DNA of 64,000 bases from positions 1 through 64,000 of the forward strand of contig JBFXGM010000018.1 of NCBI GenBank assembly GCA_050178015.1, in the 5' to 3' direction. A program made the position numbers and the translations under genes. Below the pieces are notes generated by a model. That model was not told the DNA's origin and did not search any database. It saw only the letters and a program-made list of their open reading frames with translations. Position 1 is the stretch's first letter; every line of letters begins with the position of its first letter. This document shows positions 8,202 through 16,763 of this stretch, in pieces. This stretch comes from Gaoshiqia sp050178015. GTDB taxonomy: Bacteria; Bacteroidota; Bacteroidia; Bacteroidales; Prolixibacteraceae.

Positions 8202-10010
8202 ATGCTGAAAGGACATCCCAAGGGGCTATTGGTGGCATTTTTTGCCAACATGGGCGAACGCTTTGGCTTTTACACGATGATGGCGATCCTGGTACTCTTT
8301 TTACAGGCCCGCTTTGGCCTGACCGAAGAAGTTGCCGGTGACATTTACAGTTGGTTCTACTTTGGAATCTACGCATTGGCGTTGGTGGGCGGTATCGTTG
8401 CCGACTTTACCAAGAAATACAAGCTGGTTATTTTTGTCGGCATCCTGGTCATGCTGGCCGGATATGGCATTTTGGCCATCCCAAACATGTCGCTGTTTAT
8501 AACCGTGGTTGCCCTGTTTGTGATTGCCTTTGGCAACGGATTATTTAAAGGAAACCTGCAAGCCGTTGTGGGGCAATTATATGACGATGAGCGCTACTCG
8601 AAAATGCGCGACTCGGCCTTTATGATTTTCTACATGGGTATAAATGTGGGCGCTTTCTTTGCTCCGTTTGCCGCTACCGAAGCCCGCAACTGGTGGTTGA
8701 AAATGAATGGCTTTTTGCACGACGGCAGCCTCCCGGCACTTTGCCACCAGTACCTGAACGGAAATGTGACCGACACGACCCAGCTTTCGCAGCTGGCCAA
8801 CAACGTAAGCCTGAACGGGCCGGTAACCGACCTGAACGCTTTTGCCCAAAATTACATCAACGTTTTTTCGGTGGGCTACAATTATGCTTTCGGCATTGCC
8901 GCCGGGGCCATGATTATCTCGTTGCTGGTTTATGTCGTATTCCAGAAACTTTTGCCCGGCAAAGAAAAACACCTGGCACACAAAGCAGCCGCCTCGGCTG
9001 AAAATATTACCCAAACCCGCAACCAGTCAAAAGGCAAAGCGGTAATAGCAGCCCTGGTAGCGGCAGCGATCGTCACCCTGCTCACCGGTTTGGTTTTGGA
9101 TTATAAGACAGGGATGGCTTTTGGCTTGTTTGCCGCCTTTGTAACCTGGATTACCTTATCGGCCTCGAAGGAAGAAAAGCCCAAAGTAAACTCCCTGATC
9201 CTGGTATTTTTCGTAGTGATCTTCTTCTGGATGTCCTTCCACCAAAACGGCCTGGCCATGACATTCTATGCCCGCGACTATATTGTCAAAGAAGTGGGAC
9301 CGTTCACCAACCTGTTCTTTACACTTGAATCGATCCTGTCCGTTATTGGAGCTATTTCGGGCTTGGTGATGCTGCTGGGCAAGCGCAGTACAAAAACCAA
9401 CCGTCTGATTGGTGCAGCCTTGTTGCTGGTTGGCGGCGGCCTTTCAGCCTGGTTCGTGATGAACAACGAACCGTCCAATGCGATTGCACCCGAAGTATTT
9501 CAATCCTTCAACCCCTTATTTATCGTGTTCCTGACCCCTCTGGTGATGGGAATTTTCACGTGGCTGAACCGCATCGGCAAAGAACCTTCGACACCGAAAA
9601 AAATTGGCTACGGGATGATTATCGCCGCTGCCGGGTTCCTGGTGGTGCTGGTGGCCTCCATCGGCCTGATTTCCCCCCACGAGCTGGGAGGACAAGCCGT
9701 ACCCGACAGCTCCCGTGTTTCGCCTTATTGGCTGATCAACAGCTACCTGGTACTGACCATCGCCGAACTGTTCCTCAGCCCGATGGGCTTGTCATTTGTT
9801 TCGAAAGTGGCGCCTCAACGTTTCCAGGGACTGATGCAGGGAGGTTGGCTGTTGGCCACAGCCGTTGGAAACAAACTGCTGTTTGTGGGCAGTTTTTTCT
9901 GGGGGAAACTGGACTTGTGGCAGTTGTGGCTGATTTTTATCGTCTGCTGTCTGATTTCAGCGGCCTTCATTTTCGCCATTATGAAGCGGCTTGAATCGGC
10001 AACAAAATAA
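8202..10010 (+). CDS. Proton-dependent oligopeptide transporter (POT/PTR family)
   Basis: A 602-aa inner membrane symporter for di- and tripeptides. The N-terminal helix carries FFANMGERFGFYTMMAILVLF, a close variant of the POT signature ExxERFxYY in which the last tyrosines read FY. GNGLFKGNLQAVVGQLY matches the second family motif. Length and about 14 hydrophobic segments suit bacterial POTs with an inserted helical hairpin. The ATG at 8202 begins MLKGHPKGLLVAFF as usual in Bacteroidota. A strong terminator follows. With pepD and the MFSD1-like gene it gives the window two peptide-uptake candidates. Confidence 0.93.
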   Translation: MLKGHPKGLLVAFFANMGERFGFYTMMAILVLFLQARFGLTEEVAGDIYSWFYFGIYALALVGGIVADFTKKYKLVIFVGILVMLAGYGILAIPNMSLFITVVALFVIAFGNGLFKGNLQAVVGQLYDDERYSKMRDSAFMIFYMGINVGAFFAPFAATEARNWWLKMNGFLHDGSLPALCHQYLNGNVTDTTQLSQLANNVSLNGPVTDLNAFAQNYINVFSVGYNYAFGIAAGAMIISLLVYVVFQKLLPGKEKHLAHKAAASAENITQTRNQSKGKAVIAALVAAAIVTLLTGLVLDYKTGMAFGLFAAFVTWITLSASKEEKPKVNSLILVFFVVIFFWMSFHQNGLAMTFYARDYIVKEVGPFTNLFFTLESILSVIGAISGLVMLLGKRSTKTNRLIGAALLLVGGGLSAWFVMNNEPSNAIAPEVFQSFNPLFIVFLTPLVMGIFTWLNRIGKEPSTPKKIGYGMIIAAAGFLVVLVASIGLISPHELGGQAVPDSSRVSPYWLINSYLVLTIAELFLSPMGLSFVSKVAPQRFQGLMQGGWLLATAVGNKLLFVGSFFWGKLDLWQLWLIFIVCCLISAAFIFAIMKRLESATK

Positions 10011-10035
10011 TCGACGCATCGCGCAAACTAATTGA

Positions 10036-10064
10036 AGAGCATCCAAACGGGTGCTCTTTTTTTT
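10036..10064 (+). terminator. Intrinsic terminator of the POT gene
   Basis: AGAGCATCC pairs with GGGTGCTCT (one G-T) around an AAAC loop, then eight T residues. Confidence 0.9.
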
Positions 10065-10164
10065 ACGACCTATTCCTCTAACATAAACAGAACCAGGTCT
10101 TCCCATGCAATTTTTGCCTAAATTGTTTCGTAAACGTGCATATCAAACTTAACACTTCTGCATT

Positions 10165-11622
10165 ATGGCAAAAGTTCTTGTGTTGGGAGCGGGTATTTCG
10201 GGGCACACCGCAGCCTCCTTTCTGAAAAAGAAGCTGGGGAAGAACCACGAGGTGACGGTGGTTTCACCCAACCGGTACTATCAGTGGGTACCCTCCAATA
10301 TTTGGGTGGGAGTTGGCCGGATGACAGTGGATCAGGTACGGTTTAAACTGGAAAAAGTATATCGCCGCTGGGGTATTGTTTACAAACAAGCCAAGGCAGT
10401 ATCGATCCATCCGGAGGGCGACCGGGAATCCGGCACTGCTTATGTGACGATTGAATATGTTTCGGAAGAACGTAAAGGCGAGGTGGAAAAAGTTCCCTAT
10501 GATTATTTAGTGAATGCCACCGGCCCCAAGTTGAACTTTGAAGCTACTCCCGGCCTCGGCCCCGGGAAATACACCTGCTCTGTATGCTCGTACGACCACG
10601 CAGCGCACGCCTGGAACGAACTACAAAAATGCATGGCACAACTGAAGCAGGGCAAAACACAACGGTTTTTGCTGGGCACCGGCCACCCTTCAGCCACCTG
10701 CCAGGGAGCAGCCTTTGAATATGCCCTGAACATTGCCTTCGAACTTAAACGCAAAAAACTGGACCACTTGGCCCAAATCACCTGGATTACCAACGAATAC
10801 GAGCTGGGAGATTTCGGCATGGGTGGCGCATTTATCAAACGTGGCGGGTATATCACCCCCACCAAAGTATTTGCAGAATCTGTCCTTACCGAAAACAACA
10901 TCAACTGGATAAAGCGGGCTGGAGTTACCCGGGTGGAGCCAGGTGTGGTCCACTACGAAACGCTGGCAGGCGAACAAAATACGGTAGCGTTTGATTTTGC
11001 CATGCTCATTCCCGCGTTTAAAGGACAAGACCTGAAAGCCTTCGACCAGTCGGGAGCTGATATTACCCCGAAAATTTTTGCCCCAAACGGTTTTATGAAA
11101 GTGGATGCCGACTATACACCCAAACCTTTTGAAGAATGGAGCGTGAGAGACTGGCCACAAACCTACCAAAACCCGGCCTACCCAAACCTGTATGCTACCG
11201 GAATTGCTTTTGCCCCGCCTCACCCCATTTCAAAGCCGATGCAAAGTCCGACCGGGTTGTCCATTACGCCCGCGCCCCCGCGCACGGGAATGCCCTCGGG
11301 TGTTACCGGAAAAATCGTTGCCCAGAACATTGCCCGGTTCATCAAAAACGGGGCAACCGAACACAAACACACCGCCAGCATGGGACGCATGGGCGCTGCC
11401 TGCATTGTATCGGCCGGTTTTAGCATGACCAAAGGGCTGGGCGCCACCATGACCGTATCGCCAATTGTTCCCGACTGGGAGAAATACCCCGACTGGGGCC
11501 GCGATATCGATGCCACTGTTGGCGAAGTGGGTCTGGCCGGCCACTGGATCAAGCTGTTCCTGCACTATATGTTCATTCACAAAGCGAAAGGATACCCGTT
11601 TTGGTGGCTCCTACCCGAATAA
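10165..11622 (+). CDS. sqr: Sulfide:quinone oxidoreductase family flavoprotein
   Basis: A 485-aa two-Rossmann flavoprotein. It has an N-terminal FAD fold GAGISG (residues 8-13), Cys138 and Cys141 in GKYTCSVCSYDH, Cys179 in GHPSATCQGAAFEY, and Cys413 in AACIVSAG. SQR enzymes oxidise sulfide with a pair of redox cysteines and pass electrons to membrane quinone. The C-terminal segment WIKLFLHYMFIHKAKGYPFWWLLPE is amphipathic and aromatic, as in SQR membrane-anchoring ends. A 53-aa gene follows 16 bp later and is probably cotranscribed. A related flavocytochrome-c-like reductase cannot be fully excluded, but the Cys pattern favours SQR. Likely role: sulfide detoxification or energy gain. Confidence 0.85.
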   Translation: MAKVLVLGAGISGHTAASFLKKKLGKNHEVTVVSPNRYYQWVPSNIWVGVGRMTVDQVRFKLEKVYRRWGIVYKQAKAVSIHPEGDRESGTAYVTIEYVSEERKGEVEKVPYDYLVNATGPKLNFEATPGLGPGKYTCSVCSYDHAAHAWNELQKCMAQLKQGKTQRFLLGTGHPSATCQGAAFEYALNIAFELKRKKLDHLAQITWITNEYELGDFGMGGAFIKRGGYITPTKVFAESVLTENNINWIKRAGVTRVEPGVVHYETLAGEQNTVAFDFAMLIPAFKGQDLKAFDQSGADITPKIFAPNGFMKVDADYTPKPFEEWSVRDWPQTYQNPAYPNLYATGIAFAPPHPISKPMQSPTGLSITPAPPRTGMPSGVTGKIVAQNIARFIKNGATEHKHTASMGRMGAACIVSAGFSMTKGLGATMTVSPIVPDWEKYPDWGRDIDATVGEVGLAGHWIKLFLHYMFIHKAKGYPFWWLLPE

Positions 11623-11638
11623 TCAATTATAGAATACC

Positions 11639-11800
11639 ATGGAAAAGAAACACGAAATAAGAGGGTACAAAGATGAATTTTATCCGCCGGTACCAACCCG
11701 TGCCACAAAATTCTGGCGGACCAACTTTTTCTTTCAACTGTACAAGTTTTTTCGGCTGAACTATAAAATCATGCGGATTGTGGTTCGGGGGCACTCCTAA
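11639..11800 (+). CDS. 53-aa basic small protein downstream of SQR
   Basis: ATG at 11639 to TAA at 11800. The product begins MEKKHEIRGYKDEFYPPVPT and ends MRIVVRGHS. It is strongly basic and aromatic, with no full transmembrane helix. It lies 16 bp after the SQR stop on the same strand, so it is probably cotranscribed. Composition suggests an amphipathic peptide that could dock SQR to the membrane; that is inference only. No known domain recognised. Confidence 0.65.
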   Translation: MEKKHEIRGYKDEFYPPVPTRATKFWRTNFFFQLYKFFRLNYKIMRIVVRGHS

Positions 11801-11833
11801 TCCGGTCGAAAGCCTGCTGCAATCCCCCTGTGC

Positions 11834-12751
11834 TTATGCCAGTTGCGCCTGAATAAAACGAAGTTGTTTTTCGAGCATGGCCACTTGTTTCATCGCGAAA
11901 CCGGCTTCGGCAGCCTTACTCACCGGATTGGAGTAGATCGCCTCGATTTCCATGGGGCGTTTGAAATCGAAATCCAGCTTCATGCTTGGCGCATAGGGCG
12001 CCATTCCGGCAGTCATGTCCAGCATTTTCCGGGCAAAAGATTCTTCCAGCTTCACCCCGCATTGGTTGGCCGCTGCAACCACTTCCAGCATCAGTTCAAA
12101 AGCCAGTTCCCGACTGGAATGGTTAGCCATTATCCGGTCGGTGGTGGTATTCAGCACCACTGTCAACCCATTGAAAGGCACGTTCCAAACCAGCTTTTGC
12201 CAGCGCGAAAAATACAGGTCATCCGACATCTGACAAGGCACTCCGGCTTGTTGGAAATCCCTGCAAACCTGTTGAAGGACTTCCGGTTGAGTTACCTTGT
12301 GCGCACCCAGCACCAACTTTCCCAAATCGAGATGCCTGATGTGCCCCGGGCCAATTTTGTTGGAACAAATAAAAGCCAGCCCCCCGGCAAGCTGGATGTC
12401 CGGCAAGTGACTTTCAAGCGTCTCCTCCAAACCTAAACCATTCTGAACCAACACCACCAGTGTATTCGCGTGTAGAATTGGCTTCAGCAGTTCCGGCAAC
12501 AACTGATTATTGGTTGTTTTCAGGCAAACCAGCACCACATCGCAAACCGGCATGGCAGAAGTTGAATTATAGGCACTCAATTTTGAAAGATGGAAATTAC
12601 CGCTCACCGAATCAACCCGAAAGCCATTCTCGCACACATAGCGGTAATCGGTGTTGAACAGAAAATGAACATCGCTGCCTGCCTGGGCCAGCCGCCCGCC
12701 GTAATAACCACCCAAGGCGCCAGCGCCAATAATCGCGTATTTCATAGTCAT
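11834..12751 (-). CDS. panE: 2-dehydropantoate 2-reductase
   Basis: A 305-aa NADPH-dependent ketopantoate reductase of pantothenate/CoA synthesis. It has an N-terminal Rossmann motif AIIGAGALGGYYGGRLA and the substrate-side segment VCLKTTNNQLLPELLKP. WQKLVWNVPFNGLTVVLNTT carries the catalytic lysine region, and the C-terminal helical domain is present. Two in-frame ATGs lie six bases apart (12751 and 12745); the second gives the family-typical MKYAIIGAG start. It converges on the 53-aa gene from the plus strand. Confidence 0.93.
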   Translation of the reverse strand: MTMKYAIIGAGALGGYYGGRLAQAGSDVHFLFNTDYRYVCENGFRVDSVSGNFHLSKLSAYNSTSAMPVCDVVLVCLKTTNNQLLPELLKPILHANTLVVLVQNGLGLEETLESHLPDIQLAGGLAFICSNKIGPGHIRHLDLGKLVLGAHKVTQPEVLQQVCRDFQQAGVPCQMSDDLYFSRWQKLVWNVPFNGLTVVLNTTTDRIMANHSSRELAFELMLEVVAAANQCGVKLEESFARKMLDMTAGMAPYAPSMKLDFDFKRPMEIEAIYSNPVSKAAEAGFAMKQVAMLEKQLRFIQAQLA

Positions 12752-12846
12752 CTTGCCTGTTTGCTTATTTCACACAAAAATAAGCGCAAAGCCCAGCCAC
12801 CCGGTTCTCTCCCGTATTCCTGACCAGATTCATAACAAAAAAGTCA

Positions 12847-12875
12847 CAAAAAAAAGGAGCCGCGCCGGACTCCTT
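12847..12875 (-). terminator. Intrinsic terminator of the panE transcript
   Basis: The hairpin lies between the panE start (12751) and the stop of the large gene (12901), both on minus. Read on minus it follows the large gene and precedes panE: AAGGAGTC/GGCTCCTT with a CGGCGC loop and a T-run. It therefore terminates the transcript of the 1155-aa gene upstream. Confidence 0.85.
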
Positions 12876-12900
12876 TTCTTCTATTTCATGAAATTGTCAA

Positions 12901-15900
12901 CTAAGCTTCAATGGGGCTGAGCGTGTCAACACCAAGTGTACCGGCCAAATCAGCCAGGTAAACCGGCGATGAAACCTCTTTCAGTTTGGCCTTGGCAACT
13001 TTTAGCCGTTCGGGAAGCGCCAGACGGACTGACGTGTCAGCAAAGTTTCTGCGGCTGATTACCTCTTCGATATAAGCCACATTTTTCGTCCATTGTTCAA
13101 CGTCGCGATGTTGCTTTTCAACTAAACGCTGCTTGTACCAGTCGCTGTTCAGCACCGCCTCGCGGGTAAACATAGCGCGGATGTCCGGATGATTGCGTCC
13201 TTTCCCCTCGTATGAACCTTCAACCATAATGTGAATGAGGGCTTTCAGTGGCGGGCAAAGCAAGTCAACCGTTCCGTCGCGCATGTAACCTTCGGCCACG
13301 CGTTTTTGGGTAATCGACAGGTTTTCGATGGAAGCCACAAACATATCCAAATCTTGTTGTTCCGGCCGAAGCATATCTTCGCTGAAAACCGCATCCGGTT
13401 TACTGAAGATACGGGCCATAAAGTGAGTCACGAAACGCAGCGTTATCCGGTAGCCCAACAAACTGGCATCAACTTCTTTCCCGTTGTGGGTGAAGTTTTC
13501 AACCCGTTCGAGATAGCCGTTTTCAATCAGGAATTTAGGATCGCGTTCCTCAACAGACATGCGGCACCAGATTTCCGGGACCAGCAGGCTGATATCGTGG
13601 TCAACTTTATATTTCGGTCCCACATAACCGGCGGCAGAAGAGAAACCATCGTAACCGGTCAGGATGTACGACAGGAAAGCATTGTTCAAATCAGCAGCCG
13701 GCAACAGGTTATTGAACGGACCTTTCGTCAAAGCGCCTTCGGAACCAAAACCAGTTGTAGAAGGTGATTTTCCGGTGATACTGCAAATGAAGTCGATGAA
13801 AAGTTCCGGCAACTCCTGGTAGTGGATTGGGTTGTAAACGGCCAATGGCGGCACGTTATTTTCCGGTTCGGACGGGTTATTGCGTCGTCCTGGCAATACC
13901 GCATTCACCGGCGAATACACGGGCTTACCGAGCGGTACTTTTCGGAAGATGCGGGTTCCAACTTCCGCAACATACTTAGCGACCGGATCAACCAGGTCGG
14001 GACGTACCTGCAAGTAGCGCTGGTTCTTCGATTGAATACCGTTAACCAGACGAGGTTCGGAAGGCACTACCAGAAATTCGGGGCTTTCGCTGGCCAGAAA
14101 GTTATTGATCAGGTCTTTCACCGGTTGGGTGTAAAGTTCGAAGCCGATGGCATCATCCTTAATTTCCTGTACCTGTTTGCGGGTCAGCGGTTCAAAGTTC
14201 GACAGGAACGTGTTGGGGCTCGACAGATCTTTTTCGCCCTGCTTGTCATACCCTTTGATCACACAGTCATCCGGCCGCTGGAACAAGCGTGATTCGCAGT
14301 TTTTCACGATTTTCACGCTGGGATTGTTATATTCCGGGTTCAGGTTCTCCAACTTTTTGGCATCCAGAACTACCGAAGCGGTAATATCATCTTCAAACTG
14401 CACTTTGCTGGATGGGTTGTAATCCTGCCGTGTCAGGAAAATACGCCAGGAGTTATCGACATCGTGACCAACCCGCAAGTAACTTGTCAGCAGTTTATTC
14501 GACTGAAATTTCAGTTCATTCCCCGGTATCCCGTTTACTTGATCCACCGAGAAATACTTCCGCCAGTCTTTGTCCCAGTCCTGACTATAATTCCCTTTAA
14601 TAATATAAATCAACACTTTAATGCGTTGCGGGAGCGACCGGAGCCATTCGTTGTACTCGTCGGTGTACTCATCGGCAGGGGTCAGCAATTTAATTACCGA
14701 TCCGAGTGAACGGCGACGGCTCAGGATGTGGCGCGGTTTCTTTACCGAATAGTCAGCCGGCACTTTAAACCGCTTGGAATAATCCTTGGACATGATTTCT
14801 TCTACCATATCCAGATCGGCATGCAGGTCGGTCACAATCACCGAACCCTGGATCATCGCATCCTGGATCGACTTGGAGATTTCAGACTTTCCGCCACCCG
14901 ACACCGTGCAAGGTTTGTGGCAAAGCGTTCCTTCAGCCATTGTCCCTACCAAATGCCATTTGGGGCCTTCCAGCCGCTTTTTCATTTCCACCTTGTACCC
15001 GTTCGGATAGATATAATATTTGTATGGCAACAATTTAATCACCTGCTTTTTTCCAGCATTTTGCCAGGTGATGGTTTGTTTCAGTAAGTCGAAATTGGCA
15101 TCTTCGGGCACATAAATTACATCCCGGAATTTTTTATCCACTGCGTAACCTTCTTTTTTCAACTCCAGCATGTCGGCAAACAAGTAAAGGAACGAAGCAA
15201 AGTTTAAGCCGTTGTCCGGGAGCCTTTCATCGAGATAGCACTTTTCACCCAGGTTATAGCTACGGAAAGCGATAGCGCCGCCGGCATGTTCTTCTTCGGC
15301 CAGCCCATAGAGGTTGGCCGAGTAGCCGATCATGGTTTTCACTTCTTTTTTACAGTAACCGTAATAGTTGTCAGCAATAAGGGTAACCACCACGCCCCGT
15401 TTGTCGCGCGCGGTAATTTTGAAGGCGCTGCCATCGTTATATTTTTCATCCTCCTTCTTCCAGCACATGCCATCCCGCTTCTGGCGTTCGGTGGCATTGT
15501 CGTAGAACGGAAGCCCAAGCTCCTTTTTTGTTAATCCGGTTAAATGAGTGGCCAAGATAACACAGCCAGTGTGCCCGGTCCAAGAGTCCGGGTTTAGAGC
15601 TGCATCGTTTTCGGGCAAGAACGGGTCGCCGGCATTGCCAAAGATCGACTCCACAAAGTCGAGGTTCGAAACCAGGCTGCCTGGCGCCAGAAATTTAATT
15701 TCCATTGATTTTTCGGTCATCACACCGGGAACTTCCGGCACCACGATGGGGCGGAGCATCAGGCTGACAAACAGTTCGGCGCCTTTTTCCTGGTTAGCCG
15801 TAAACGGGAGTCTCATCAGCTCTTTGGGCGGATTTAATGCATGTTGCAACAATTTGCAAAAAGTAATTTTGGGCACCGCCTTTTTATCATCCGGAATGGG

Positions 15901-16368
15901 CAGGCCTCCTTCCGCAATATGAAAAACACCTTTTGTGGTCCGACGGTCCTCTTTTGGATTATTCAGAATACCCTGTGCGGTCCGGTACGAACGGATAATA
16001 TCACTTTCGAAATAATCACCGTCAGCGGGCAACGAAACCATCCGGGCCAACCCGTGACGGTCGAGGATAAACGGATGGTCGGGGAAACTAAAAGAATTGT
16101 CGCCCGGCACATCGCTTAAATAATCGCGAAGAAAGTTTTGCACACGCTGCCCCAGCGGGGAAGTTTGATTGGCCAGCAAGCGGGATTTGATGTTGTAGCT
16201 ATCCAACAAGGGTTTGGCAATCTCCAACAAGTCAGATTTTGTCCCTGCCATACAAGTAGGATAACCATCGGCAGCAAGCTTCAGGTTGATATATTGGATC
16301 TTCTTTTTGTATGAAACCTCAGGCTCATTGCTATCATTTCCTATCCCAAAAGTTCTGTTTACTGTCAT
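12901..16368 (-). CDS. PPi-type phosphoenolpyruvate carboxykinase candidate (1155 aa)
   Basis: A very large soluble single-chain protein. A glycine-rich phosphate-binding loop, TVSGGGKSEISKS, lies near residue 490, followed by VIVTDLHADLD. The C-terminal half contains SITGKSPSTTGFGSEGALTK and VDHDISLLVPEIWCRMS. These segments and the ~130-kDa size match what I recall of the PPi-dependent PEP carboxykinases described from Entamoeba and Propionibacterium, which use pyrophosphate in place of GTP or ATP to interconvert oxaloacetate and PEP. The ATG at 16368 is the only sensible start. It is monocistronic, with a strong terminator downstream. Assignment is from memory of the family, without alignment, so the PPi specificity remains an inference. 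Confidence 0.75.
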   Translation of the reverse strand: MTVNRTFGIGNDSNEPEVSYKKKIQYINLKLAADGYPTCMAGTKSDLLEIAKPLLDSYNIKSRLLANQTSPLGQRVQNFLRDYLSDVPGDNSFSFPDHPFILDRHGLARMVSLPADGDYFESDIIRSYRTAQGILNNPKEDRRTTKGVFHIAEGGLPIPDDKKAVPKITFCKLLQHALNPPKELMRLPFTANQEKGAELFVSLMLRPIVVPEVPGVMTEKSMEIKFLAPGSLVSNLDFVESIFGNAGDPFLPENDAALNPDSWTGHTGCVILATHLTGLTKKELGLPFYDNATERQKRDGMCWKKEDEKYNDGSAFKITARDKRGVVVTLIADNYYGYCKKEVKTMIGYSANLYGLAEEEHAGGAIAFRSYNLGEKCYLDERLPDNGLNFASFLYLFADMLELKKEGYAVDKKFRDVIYVPEDANFDLLKQTITWQNAGKKQVIKLLPYKYYIYPNGYKVEMKKRLEGPKWHLVGTMAEGTLCHKPCTVSGGGKSEISKSIQDAMIQGSVIVTDLHADLDMVEEIMSKDYSKRFKVPADYSVKKPRHILSRRRSLGSVIKLLTPADEYTDEYNEWLRSLPQRIKVLIYIIKGNYSQDWDKDWRKYFSVDQVNGIPGNELKFQSNKLLTSYLRVGHDVDNSWRIFLTRQDYNPSSKVQFEDDITASVVLDAKKLENLNPEYNNPSVKIVKNCESRLFQRPDDCVIKGYDKQGEKDLSSPNTFLSNFEPLTRKQVQEIKDDAIGFELYTQPVKDLINNFLASESPEFLVVPSEPRLVNGIQSKNQRYLQVRPDLVDPVAKYVAEVGTRIFRKVPLGKPVYSPVNAVLPGRRNNPSEPENNVPPLAVYNPIHYQELPELFIDFICSITGKSPSTTGFGSEGALTKGPFNNLLPAADLNNAFLSYILTGYDGFSSAAGYVGPKYKVDHDISLLVPEIWCRMSVEERDPKFLIENGYLERVENFTHNGKEVDASLLGYRITLRFVTHFMARIFSKPDAVFSEDMLRPEQQDLDMFVASIENLSITQKRVAEGYMRDGTVDLLCPPLKALIHIMVEGSYEGKGRNHPDIRAMFTREAVLNSDWYKQRLVEKQHRDVEQWTKNVAYIEEVISRRNFADTSVRLALPERLKVAKAKLKEVSSPVYLADLAGTLGVDTLSPIEA

Positions 16369-16763
16369 AATTTGATTTTTAAATGATTAGGGATGAACAT
16401 TTACGTTAAAAAGCGGTAACCAGTTTTTAATTTGTACCAATTTCTTTTCCTAAACCTAGTACAACTTCGATACGAATTGGATCGGACACCTGTAGCCGGA
16501 ACAGATTTTCCTATCTAATGACAAAAATAGACAGAATTCCCCTCCCCGGGCGGATTTGACAACGGTTTCACAGAAGTTTAACACAAATATTACAAGTGGA
16601 AGAAAAGTGAAATAACCGTCCATCTTTATGTGATATTTCTTCTGTCGCATCACGTTCACTTCGAATTCCTCGAAACTGACCGGCACATAACTTGATTCGG
16701 CAAGCGCTTCACGTCATGTAAACGACCAACCCGACGGGCAAAAAGTCCACCACCGGAACCTGC
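16369..16763. other. 395-bp intergenic region without a recognisable gene
   Basis: Divergent promoter space between the PEPCK candidate and the histidine kinase. A 76-codon minus-strand frame (16456-16686) has no family features and is probably chance. I saw no clear TAnnTTTG promoter or palindrome. Confidence 0.5.

Noticed and set aside
16456..16686. 76-aa minus-strand protein
   Set aside because: No family likeness, no ribosome-binding site, lies in a divergent promoter region.
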